From Gammaproteobacteria bacterium (GTDB taxonomy: Bacteria; Pseudomonadota; Gammaproteobacteria; Magnimaribacterales; D2472): DNA of 5,465 nt. The stretch spans positions 6,156 through 11,620 of the forward strand of contig PAJW01000041.1 of NCBI GenBank assembly GCA_002710265.1, in the 5' to 3' direction. Numbering within the stretch: the first letter of the stretch is position 1; the number at the start of each line of letters is the position of its first letter. Below the pieces are notes generated by a model that was given only the letters and a program-made list of their open reading frames with translations, did no database searches and was not told where the DNA came from. Positions 1 through 5,465 of this stretch are shown in pieces. Made by a program: the position numbers and the translations under genes.

Positions 1-1634
1 ATTGGAGGATTTGTGACTTGAGCAAATTTTTGCTTAAAGTATGTAAAAAGGGGCTTATTTTTTAGTGATAAAGGAGCTATTGGGGTATCAGTTCCCATAG
101 AGCCTGTAGCCTCCATTCCATTAATAATCATTGGATTTATTAAGAATTTTTCATCCTCTTGAGTGTACCCAAAAGCTTTTTGTAAATCTTTAAGAGAAAA
201 TTCTATATTCGGCTCTTTATAAGAATTGGGTATTTCATCAATTTCAAGTTGATTTAGGTCTAAAAGTTTTTTCCATGGTCTTTTATTGGCCACGGAGTCT
301 TTAATTTCTTCATCCTCAACCATTGCGCCTTTTTCTAAGTCAATGAGTAGCATTTTACCAGGCTCTAATCTCCACTTTGACTTAACTTTTGACTCATCCA
401 CTGGAATTAACCCCATTTCAGAGGCAAAAATCACTTTGTCATCTTCAGTTATTAAATATCTTGCTGGCCTTAAACCATTTCTATCTAGCAATGCACCAAT
501 TTGTTTACCATCTGTGAATGCAATATTTGCCGGACCATCCCAAGGTTCCATAATTGGAGCATGATATTGATAGAAACTTTTCAGATTTTTATCCATTATT
601 TTATTATTTTGCCAGGCTTCTGGAACCATAATTAACATTGCTTCAGCAATCGAATACCCGCCTTGAACTAAGAGTTCTAATGCATTATCAAATGATGCAG
701 TATCGGATTGCCCTTCTTCAATAATTGGCCATATTTTGTTAAGATCATTTTCAGAAAATGCTGGTGAGGCTAGGTTTTTTTGACGAGCATTCATCCAATT
801 AATATTACCTCTTACAGTATTTATTTCTCCGTTATGACAAAGCATTCTAAAAGGTTGAGACAAACTCCAAGTTGGGAATGTGTTTGTAGAAAATCTTTGG
901 TGAATTATAGCAAATGAAGATTCTATATCATTATCGGTGAGATCTTCATAAAAACCTAACTTTTCGCCAAGCCCACCGACTTGATCAGCTAAAACCATAC
1001 CTTTATATAAAATTGTTCTGGATGAAAATGATGGTACATAAAATCCTTCTTTAATTTCATCTGATATTTCTAAAACTGCTTTTTCAATACATCGTCTTAG
1101 AATGTAGAGTTTTCTCTCAAAGTCATCTTGAGATTTTTCGGTAACTGGTCTCTCTAAAAATAATTGATAAACATTTGGTGTTGAGGGTAAAACGGACCAA
1201 CCTAATTCTTTGGTGTAGGTTGGGCATATTCTCCAACCAAGAATCTTAACTTTTTCTTTTGTACAAACATCTTCAACTAATTTTTTAATTTTTTCATCGT
1301 CATTATCATTATTAGGTAAAAACATTACACCAACAGCATAATTACCGGGCTTTGGTAAGGAGAAGTTTTTAGAAACTTTCTTTTTTAAAAATTTATGAGG
1401 TATTTGTATAAGCAATCCAGAACCATCACCAGCTTTTGGATCGGCCCCAACGGCACCCCTATGTTCGAGATTGCAAAGCATAGCAAGGCCTTTTTCAACG
1501 ATATCAAATGAAGCTCTATTTTTAATGTCAAGAACCATACCGACACCACAAGCATCGTGCTCATTAACAGGATTGTAAAGACCTTGGGCTTTTGGGAAAC
1601 CTGCTATTTTAAATTTTGTTTTATTTTCAGACAT
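1..1634 (-). CDS. gltB: Glutamate synthase large (alpha) subunit, N-terminal 544 residues (3' end outside window)
   Basis: This encodes the glutamine-hydrolysing part of glutamate synthase (GOGAT), which makes two glutamates from glutamine and 2-oxoglutarate in the cytoplasm. I translated the minus strand from ATG at 1634 and the frame stays open to the window edge. Cys29 (codon 1550-1548, context HDACGVG) is the expected class II amidotransferase nucleophile; the 28 residues before it would be the propeptide removed in this family. Further hallmarks are QRFSTNTFP (246-254), CHNGEIN (266-272, glutamine site and oxyanion hole), DRNGLRPARY (384-393) and GSMGTDTP (511-518), which opens the central domain. 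The FMN-binding and C-terminal beta-helix domains lie outside. No other ATG, GTG or TTG is in frame between this start and the upstream stop codon. The Shine-Dalgarno is weak (GGCGG about 8 nt upstream). Identification is firm; the cofactor type (NADPH or ferredoxin) cannot be settled from this part. Confidence 0.96.
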   Translation of the reverse strand, partial: MSENKTKFKIAGFPKAQGLYNPVNEHDACGVGMVLDIKNRASFDIVEKGLAMLCNLEHRGAVGADPKAGDGSGLLIQIPHKFLKKKVSKNFSLPKPGNYAVGVMFLPNNDNDDEKIKKLVEDVCTKEKVKILGWRICPTYTKELGWSVLPSTPNVYQLFLERPVTEKSQDDFERKLYILRRCIEKAVLEISDEIKEGFYVPSFSSRTILYKGMVLADQVGGLGEKLGFYEDLTDNDIESSFAIIHQRFSTNTFPTWSLSQPFRMLCHNGEINTVRGNINWMNARQKNLASPAFSENDLNKIWPIIEEGQSDTASFDNALELLVQGGYSIAEAMLIMVPEAWQNNKIMDKNLKSFYQYHAPIMEPWDGPANIAFTDGKQIGALLDRNGLRPARYLITEDDKVIFASEMGLIPVDESKVKSKWRLEPGKMLLIDLEKGAMVEDEEIKDSVANKRPWKKLLDLNQLEIDEIPNSYKEPNIEFSLKDLQKAFGYTQEDEKFLINPMIINGMEATGSMGTDTPIAPLSLKNKPLFTYFKQKFAQVTNPP

Positions 1635-1723
1635 AAAATAAACCGCCGTTGCTTGCTTTTTTTCAAAATAAAAATGTTAATTATTATTATTTAGGTAAAG
1701 AAAAAAAATTTCTAAGAAGTATG

Positions 1724-1752
1724 TGTATATACAAAAGATTCAAAGAATGCAA
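1724..1752 (-). promoter_or_regulatory. Candidate sigma-70 promoter of gltB
   Basis: Read on the minus strand, TTGCAT (1752-1747) is followed after exactly 17 nt by TATACA (1729-1724), about 90 bp before the gltB ATG. The match to consensus is partial (3/6 and 4/6), and A+T-rich DNA produces such matches by chance. The position, the direction and the pair of palindromes directly upstream make it the best candidate in the gap. The -10 element lies inside a 10-bp perfect palindrome (1724-1733). Confidence 0.3.
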
Positions 1753-1757
1753 GTCTG

Positions 1758-1775
1758 TGTTGTAAAATTACAACA
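1758..1775. promoter_or_regulatory. Perfect 8-2-8 inverted repeat, possible operator upstream of gltB
   Basis: TGTTGTAA, two A bases, then TTACAACA: an 18-bp perfect dyad in non-coding DNA, 5 bp upstream of the candidate -35 of gltB. Its centre would be near -50 relative to the predicted start site, a usual place for an activator. No T-run follows it on the minus strand, so it does not look like an intrinsic terminator. The binding protein is unknown. Confidence 0.5.
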
Positions 1776-1776
1776 A

Positions 1777-1793
1777 TTGAGAACCGTTCTCAA
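1777..1793. promoter_or_regulatory. Perfect 8-1-8 inverted repeat, possible second operator upstream of gltB
   Basis: TTGAGAAC, a single C, then GTTCTCAA: a 17-bp perfect dyad separated by one base from the neighbouring 18-bp dyad but with an unrelated half-site. The inner TGAGAAC-C-GTTCTCA has the 7-1-7 geometry seen in Fur-family boxes, although its half-sites differ from the classic AT-rich ones. It is about 143 bp upstream of the gltB ATG and 45 bp past the carboxyltransferase stop codon. A one-base centre favours a protein-binding site over an RNA hairpin. The regulator is not identified. Confidence 0.5.
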
Positions 1794-1838
1794 AATAACT
1801 TATTGAATTTATTACATCAAATTATTTTTTATATTTTT

Positions 1839-3386
1839 TTAGGGTCTTAATCCAAATTTAGTTTTACCTGATTTTCTTAATTTAGAGGTCAAATTTACGA
1901 ACTCTGAGAGGTATTTTCTAGTATCTCTTGGATCAATTATTTCTTCTGCAATAAAAGATTCTGCAGTTCTAAAAGGTGATCGGACCTTTTCCATTTTTTC
2001 TTCTATTTCCTTCAATAATAATTCTGGATTATCAGATTTTTCTAGTTCAGCTTTGTAAGCTGCTTCTATCCCCCCCTCAACAGGAAGTGAACCCCAGTCA
2101 CCAGAGGGCCAAGCAAATCTATAGTGATACCTTGATGCATTCATATGAGCAGCTCCAGCAACTCCGAAAACTTTTCTAATTATTACTGAGCACCAAGGAA
2201 CAGTTGCTTGATATACTGCCGCTAATGCTCTTGCACCATGACGAATTGTTCCTTGTTTTTCTGATTGAAGACCAATTAGAAAACCCGGGTTATCAACTAA
2301 ATTAATAACAGGTAGATGAAAAGTTTCTGCTATATCAATAAAACGAGTTACTTTGTTTGAAGAGTCAGCCGTCCAGCCTCCACCATAATAATATGGATCT
2401 CCTGCTAATAGTGCCACTGGCCAACCGTCAACTCTAGCAAGACCAGTAATAACTGATTGACCAAAATTTTTTCCTACTTCAATGAAGCTCTTTTTATCTA
2501 TAAGAGCATCTATTATCTTCCTCATTTTATATGGTTTTCTTCTATCCTTTGGTATCGCTTCCAAAAGCCACTCATCTTTTCTATCGGGATCATCTGTTAT
2601 TTGTTCTCTTTGGGGAAGCTCGTAAACCGACTGTGGAAGATAAGATAGAATTTTCCTTGTAACTTCAAATGCTTCATCTTCACTTTTAACAAAAATATCA
2701 ACTGCACCATTTTTTGAATGAATTTCTGAACCACCTAGTTCTTCTTTTGTAAGGTCCTGGCCCAATCTCTTAACTACTGGTGGCCCAGCAACAAATAATT
2801 GTGAAATATTTTCAACCATGATAGAAAAATGACTTGTAACTAATCTTGCTGCTCCCAATCCAGCTACGGGACCTAAACCTAATGCAATTACTGGAACTGT
2901 TGAAAGGTTATTTATCACCCATTCCCAACCAGGATTGGCAGGTATATAGGTTCTTGAGTCAGTATCAATTGATTTTACTGATCCACCTCCGCCAGTTCCT
3001 TCAATTAATCTAATCAATGGAAGCTGAAGTTCATTGGCCATTTGCTCTGCCATTATTTGTTTTTCTCTAATAGAAGCATCAGCAGCTCCTCCACGAACAG
3101 TGAAATCATCACCACCAATTACAACATTCCTTCTATTAATTTTTCCTCTCCCAACAATAAAATTTGCAGGTATAAAATTTTCTAAATCACCTTTTTCATT
3201 ATACTGGGCATTACCAGCAATTTTTCCAATTTCATGAAAACTATTATCGTCTAAAAGTTTGTCAATTCTCTCTCTCACATTTAATCGATTATTTTCTTTT
3301 TGTTTTTTTAATTTCTTCGCCCCGCCCATTTTTTCTGCGAGCGTTTCTCTCTTTTTTAATTCATCTACTTCTTTTTTCCAGCTCAT
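1839..3386 (-). CDS. Acyl-CoA carboxylase, carboxyltransferase (beta) subunit
   Basis: This 515-residue cytoplasmic protein would transfer the carboxyl group from carboxybiotin to an acyl-CoA, as in propionyl-, methylcrotonyl- or related acyl-CoA carboxylases. It has the family's two crotonase-like halves. The N-terminal half includes GGDDFTVRGG (91-100), the glycine loop TGGGGSVK (131-138) and LGPVAGLGAARL (171-182). The C-terminal half includes the GDPYYYGGGWTAD stretch (329-341), DNPGFLIG (365-372), GTIRHGARAL (379-388) and KVFGVAGAAHM (405-415). The tail IIDPRDTR (483-490) is typical. Length is normal and the frame is intact. The AWPSGDWGSLPVEGG stretch (425-439) differs from classical PccB and MccB as I recall them, so the substrate is left open. 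I chose ATG 3386, with AAAGAG 6 nt upstream, over the in-frame ATG at 3410 inside the transporter gene. It starts 2 nt after the transporter stop. No biotin carboxylase or carrier gene is visible nearby. Confidence 0.93.
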   Translation of the reverse strand: MSWKKEVDELKKRETLAEKMGGAKKLKKQKENNRLNVRERIDKLLDDNSFHEIGKIAGNAQYNEKGDLENFIPANFIVGRGKINRRNVVIGGDDFTVRGGAADASIREKQIMAEQMANELQLPLIRLIEGTGGGGSVKSIDTDSRTYIPANPGWEWVINNLSTVPVIALGLGPVAGLGAARLVTSHFSIMVENISQLFVAGPPVVKRLGQDLTKEELGGSEIHSKNGAVDIFVKSEDEAFEVTRKILSYLPQSVYELPQREQITDDPDRKDEWLLEAIPKDRRKPYKMRKIIDALIDKKSFIEVGKNFGQSVITGLARVDGWPVALLAGDPYYYGGGWTADSSNKVTRFIDIAETFHLPVINLVDNPGFLIGLQSEKQGTIRHGARALAAVYQATVPWCSVIIRKVFGVAGAAHMNASRYHYRFAWPSGDWGSLPVEGGIEAAYKAELEKSDNPELLLKEIEEKMEKVRSPFRTAESFIAEEIIDPRDTRKYLSEFVNLTSKLRKSGKTKFGLRP

Positions 3387-3388
3387 AA

Positions 3389-4849
3389 TTAACTCTTTTT
3401 GAAAACCCAATTTTGTATTGGTTTAGAAATCAAAATTAATAATAAACCAAAACAAGATCCAATTATTGCAATTTGGTTAAATAGATCAGGCATAGAGGAC
3501 AAACCATCATTAGTTGCTTGTCCAGAAATTAAACCTGCTAAAATTGCACCAAGAGAAGACGCTAAAAACCAAACCCCCATCATCTGACCAATAAATCTTT
3601 TTGGTGACAAAGTTGATATTGCCGCTAGGCCAATAGGGCTTAATATAAGCTCCCCAATTGTGTGAAAAAGATAGGTTAATAATAACCACTTAGCTCCAGC
3701 AAGTCCTTCACTAAGAGCTACTTGAGCTCCCAAGGATATAATAACAAAACCGATAGCCATAAAGATTAAGCCAAGTCCAAATTTAAAAGGTAGATTTGGA
3801 TCAAGCATTTTTTTACCTAAAAAAATCCAAAGGTAAGACATGAATGGAGCTAAAATAACCACGAATAAAGGATTTAATATTTGCAACCAACTTGCAGGAT
3901 ACTCCCATCCAAATACAAATCTATCAGTATATTCTTTTGCAAAAATATTAAAAGAGCTCCCTCCTTGATCAAATCCAGACCAAAATAATGCCGCTCCAAT
4001 AAAAAGAATAAAAATCATTACAATTTTCTTTTTTTCATCTTCATTCAATTGACCAAGAAAATAAATATATAAAAAATAAGCTAGGCTAATTGATGCAATT
4101 ATTAAAGTTAAAATATTTGCTAGTGGTACAGGGTTTATTGTCCATAAGCCTGCTAAACCAGAAAATATAATGATCATTATTAATAAGAAAATAATCGATG
4201 TAATCTTTTTATAATTATTTTTTGTTTTTTCGCTGATCGAGTTTGTAGGCCTTAGTCCAATATCTCCAAGTGAATTTAAATTAAATTTATACTGCAAAAC
4301 TCCTAGCAACATTCCTATACCAGCTGCCCCAAATCCATAATGCCAACCAATATTCTCACCTAGATATCCACATATAAAGAAGCCAAGAATACTTCCAATA
4401 TTTATTGACATATAAAAAATGGTGAAACCAGACTCTTTCATTGAAGGATTTTTTTCATATAGGCCGCCAACTATTGCCGATATGTTCGGCTTTAATAAAC
4501 CAGTCCCCACAACAACTAGAATTAGGCCAAGATAAAAGAAAGTCATATTTGGTATTGCTAATGACAAGTGACCAAACATAATTACAATTCCTCCAAAAAG
4601 AATTGTTTTTTGTTGCCCTAAAATATTATCTGCTAGCCATCCACCAGGTAACGCCATCAAATAAACTGCTGCTGCATATATACCGTAAATAGCACTTGCT
4701 GAGGCATTACTAAAATCAAGCCCGCCATTATTAATCGAGGCAGTCATAAAAAGAACTAGGATACCTCTCATTCCGTAGTAAGACATTCTTTCCCACATCT
4801 CAGTGAAAAATAATGTCTTAAGACCAATTGGATGTTTTTTTCTACTCAT
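3389..4849 (-). CDS. POT/PTR2-family proton-coupled oligopeptide transporter (MFS)
   Basis: This 486-residue inner-membrane protein of the major facilitator superfamily imports di- and tripeptides with protons, by family knowledge. The family signatures are clear. EMWERMSYYG (17-26) is the ExxER-x-x-YYG proton-coupling motif on helix 1. GGWLADNILGQQKTI (69-83) is PTR2 signature 1. GTGLLKPN (115-122) carries the conserved lysine Lys120. FYMSINIGS (145-153) is PTR2 signature 2. GELILSPIGL (399-408) has the conserved glutamate Glu400 on helix 10. Two extra hydrophobic stretches near 218-236 and 244-264, between the N- and C-terminal bundles, fit the 14-helix bacterial form. Start and length are normal; AGGA lies 4 nt before the ATG. 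It is the first gene of a tight pair, with its stop codon 2 nt before the carboxyltransferase start. Exact peptide preference cannot be read from sequence; some relatives carry other solutes. Confidence 0.95.
   Translation of the reverse strand: MSRKKHPIGLKTLFFTEMWERMSYYGMRGILVLFMTASINNGGLDFSNASASAIYGIYAAAVYLMALPGGWLADNILGQQKTILFGGIVIMFGHLSLAIPNMTFFYLGLILVVVGTGLLKPNISAIVGGLYEKNPSMKESGFTIFYMSINIGSILGFFICGYLGENIGWHYGFGAAGIGMLLGVLQYKFNLNSLGDIGLRPTNSISEKTKNNYKKITSIIFLLIMIIIFSGLAGLWTINPVPLANILTLIIASISLAYFLYIYFLGQLNEDEKKKIVMIFILFIGAALFWSGFDQGGSSFNIFAKEYTDRFVFGWEYPASWLQILNPLFVVILAPFMSYLWIFLGKKMLDPNLPFKFGLGLIFMAIGFVIISLGAQVALSEGLAGAKWLLLTYLFHTIGELILSPIGLAAISTLSPKRFIGQMMGVWFLASSLGAILAGLISGQATNDGLSSMPDLFNQIAIIGSCFGLLLILISKPIQNWVFKKS
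3393..3398 (-). promoter_or_regulatory. Ribosome binding site deciding the carboxyltransferase start
   Basis: AAAGAG on the minus strand sits 6 nt before ATG 3386 and lies within the last codons of the peptide transporter gene. It supports a 515-residue protein starting MSWKKEV instead of the 523-residue form from ATG 3410. It also suggests that ribosomes finishing the transporter re-initiate here. Confidence 0.6.
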
Positions 4850-4853
4850 TTTT

Positions 4854-4857
4854 TCCT
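4854..4857 (-). promoter_or_regulatory. Ribosome binding site of the peptide transporter gene
   Basis: AGGA on the minus strand, 4 nt before ATG 4849. Spacing is slightly short but acceptable. It supports the chosen start, which also places the ExxER motif at the usual distance from the N-terminus. Confidence 0.6.
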
Positions 4858-4945
4858 AACATATCTCTAGCGAATAAATAATTTAATTTAATTATTTTTT
4901 TATCCATAAAATCAATTTTTGCCTAATTTTAAACATTATGTGTAT

Positions 4946-4951
4946 ATTATA
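4946..4951 (-). promoter_or_regulatory. Candidate -10 element for the transporter-carboxyltransferase operon
   Basis: A perfect TATAAT on the minus strand about 95 nt before the transporter ATG. No good -35 hexamer lies 16-18 nt upstream of it, so the assignment is weak. It overlaps a copy of the 11-mer that also covers the candidate gltB -10. Confidence 0.25.
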
Positions 4952-5038
4952 TATGCCATAATAGTAATTTATTTTGAATATGACATTATATATATGTACA
5001 TACTTAAAGATAAAAAATATATTCTTACAAATTAAAGT

Positions 5039-5065
5039 TTGAGATTTTATAAGAATGCCTATAAT
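5039..5065 (+). promoter_or_regulatory. Candidate promoter of the lipoprotein gene
   Basis: TTGAGA (5039-5044, 5/6 to consensus) and a perfect TATAAT (5060-5065), separated by a short 15-nt spacer. The start site would be near 5072, leaving an untranslated leader of about 110 nt. It is the best plus-strand match in the gap, but the suboptimal spacer and A+T-rich context keep confidence modest. Confidence 0.35.
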
Positions 5066-5169
5066 AAGGATAATTAAATTACTGAATTTTTAGTTTGAAT
5101 ATTTTAATGAAAATATATATTCATAACTATAGAGCTATGTATATTCTGCTTTTGCAAAAAGGCTTGAAC

Positions 5170-5175
5170 AGGGAG
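5170..5175 (+). promoter_or_regulatory. Strong ribosome binding site of the lipoprotein gene
   Basis: AGGGAG followed by 8 nt and ATG 5184. It decides the start, because the same frame has no other ATG, GTG or TTG between the upstream stop codon TAG (5130-5132) and 5184. It therefore supports the unusually long N-terminal tail as truly translated. Confidence 0.7.
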
Positions 5176-5183
5176 AGCATATA

Positions 5184-5465
5184 ATGAACGGACAAAATTT
5201 ACTATCACCCAAAAATATTAAAGATAATAATCTTGCTTTTGAAGATAAAAACTTAGTTAAAATTTCTCGTAGTAAATTAGGCTATTTTAGCGCAATAACT
5301 TTACCACTTATTTTGGCTGCTTGTGGCGGCGGTGGTGGCGGCGGCGGTTATGATGCCCCTGTTAGTCCAACACCTGACTCTGGTGGTGGAACAGATTCCG
5401 GTGGAGGAACAGATTCTGGTGGAGGAACAGATTCTGGTGGAGGAACAGATTCTGGTGGAGGAACA
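5184..5465 (+). CDS. Predicted Gly-rich, repeat-bearing lipoprotein, N-terminal 94 residues (3' end outside window)
   Basis: I do not recognise a named family. The frame is open from ATG 5184 to the window edge. Residues 1-33 form a polar tail with many Lys, Asn and Asp residues and a basic stretch KISRSK (26-31). A short hydrophobic segment (34-46) then ends in the lipobox LAAC, with Cys47 as the expected lipidated residue. Eight glycines follow (48-55), then a short Pro/Thr linker, then DSGGGT repeats from residue 65 to the edge. Cleavage at Cys47 and export to the envelope are inferred from the lipobox; residue +2 is Gly, which by the E. coli rule does not retain the protein in the inner membrane. 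The Gly and repeat region looks like a flexible stalk ahead of a domain not seen here. The tail before the hydrophobic segment is far longer than a usual lipoprotein n-region. The gene diverges from the transporter. Confidence 0.8.
   Translation, partial: MNGQNLLSPKNIKDNNLAFEDKNLVKISRSKLGYFSAITLPLILAACGGGGGGGGYDAPVSPTPDSGGGTDSGGGTDSGGGTDSGGGTDSGGGT
5376..5465 (+). repeat. 18-bp in-frame tandem repeat encoding DSGGGT, at least 5 units
   Basis: Five head-to-tail 18-bp units at 5376-5393, 5394-5411, 5412-5429, 5430-5447 and 5448-5465. The last three are identical (GATTCTGGTGGAGGAACA). The first differs at two third-codon positions and the second at one, so the peptide is the same in all. The array reaches the window edge and probably continues. 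Near-perfect DNA identity points to recent expansion by slippage or recombination; because the unit is a multiple of 3, copy-number change alters length without breaking the frame. Confidence 0.97.

Larger units (their letters stand above)
4850..5183. other. Divergent intergenic region, very A+T-rich
   Basis: This 334-bp stretch separates the minus-strand transporter from the plus-strand lipoprotein gene and must hold the promoters of both. I see no convincing gene, RNA gene or terminator hairpin. It contains perfect TATAAT hexamers in each direction (4946-4951 minus, 5060-5065 plus), a 10-bp palindrome TATGTACATA (4993-5002), a TTTTGCAAAA palindrome (5150-5159), and the 11-mer TATGTGTATAT (4937-4947), which also occurs in the gltB leader at 1720-1730. 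Given the composition, most short palindromes here may be chance. Confidence 0.7.

Noticed and set aside
286..564. Plus-strand open frame of 92 codons
   Set aside because: It lies wholly antisense to gltB, whose conserved motifs are unmistakable here. The Ser/Ile-rich product has no motif, and I saw no good ribosome site.
1758..1793. Intrinsic terminator for the carboxyltransferase gene
   Set aside because: Neither dyad is followed by a T-run on the minus strand, and the one- and two-base centres make poor hairpin loops. Protein-binding sites fit better.
1976..2648. Plus-strand open frames at 1976-2179 and 2457-2648
   Set aside because: Both are antisense to well-conserved carboxyltransferase sequence and have compositions typical of shadow frames.
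3034..3587. Plus-strand open frames at 3034-3237 and 3399-3587
   Set aside because: They are antisense to the carboxyltransferase and to the end of the transporter; no motif or start context supports them.
4993..5002. TATGTACATA palindrome as an operator
   Set aside because: A 10-bp dyad made mostly of A and T in very A+T-rich DNA is expected by chance; its position gives no extra support.
4850..5183. Small RNA or short gene in the divergent gap
   Set aside because: No strong hairpin with a T-tail and no open frame with a ribosome site was seen; the region is explained by two promoters and leaders.
5376..5465. CRISPR-like array
   Set aside because: The units are contiguous 18-bp coding repeats with no spacers and keep one reading frame.

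Overview
The window is A+T-rich, densely coded bacterial DNA with short intergenic gaps. It reads like a chromosome segment of a heterotrophic proteobacterium, possibly a marine, streamlined one. The start of glutamate synthase (NEHDACGVG around the catalytic cysteine) is closer to the alphaproteobacterial style of GltB than to the enterobacterial one. This taxonomic placement is an inference from base composition and remembered family style, not from a search.

Layout. Positions 1-1634 (minus strand) hold the first 544 codons of the large subunit of glutamate synthase (gltB); the rest lies beyond the left edge. A 204-bp gap (1635-1838) follows. It carries two perfect inverted repeats lying almost end to end, just upstream of a plausible gltB promoter. 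Positions 1839-3386 (minus) encode a complete acyl-CoA carboxylase carboxyltransferase subunit. Two bases upstream of its start codon lies the stop codon of a complete POT/PTR2-family proton-coupled peptide transporter (3389-4849, minus). A 334-bp, very A+T-rich divergent intergenic region (4850-5183) follows. At the right edge, on the plus strand, begins a Gly-rich predicted lipoprotein with an 18-bp in-frame tandem repeat that runs off the window.

How the genes may work together (inference). The transporter and the carboxyltransferase form a tight transcription unit, transporter first, probably translationally coupled. Peptide uptake would supply amino acids, whose branched-chain or odd-chain breakdown yields acyl-CoAs that biotin-dependent carboxylases handle. 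gltB is in the same direction but has its own candidate promoter and operator-like palindromes, so it may be regulated separately by nitrogen or amino-acid status. No biotin carboxylase, biotin carrier protein or gltD is visible here. The plus-strand lipoprotein is a separate, divergently transcribed surface-protein gene.

No RNA gene, CRISPR array, insertion sequence or clear intrinsic terminator was found. The most interesting items are the paired palindromes before gltB, the transporter-carboxyltransferase coupling, and the repeat-bearing lipoprotein with an unusually long N-terminal tail ahead of its signal segment. I did not see convincing evidence of a wholly new biological system.
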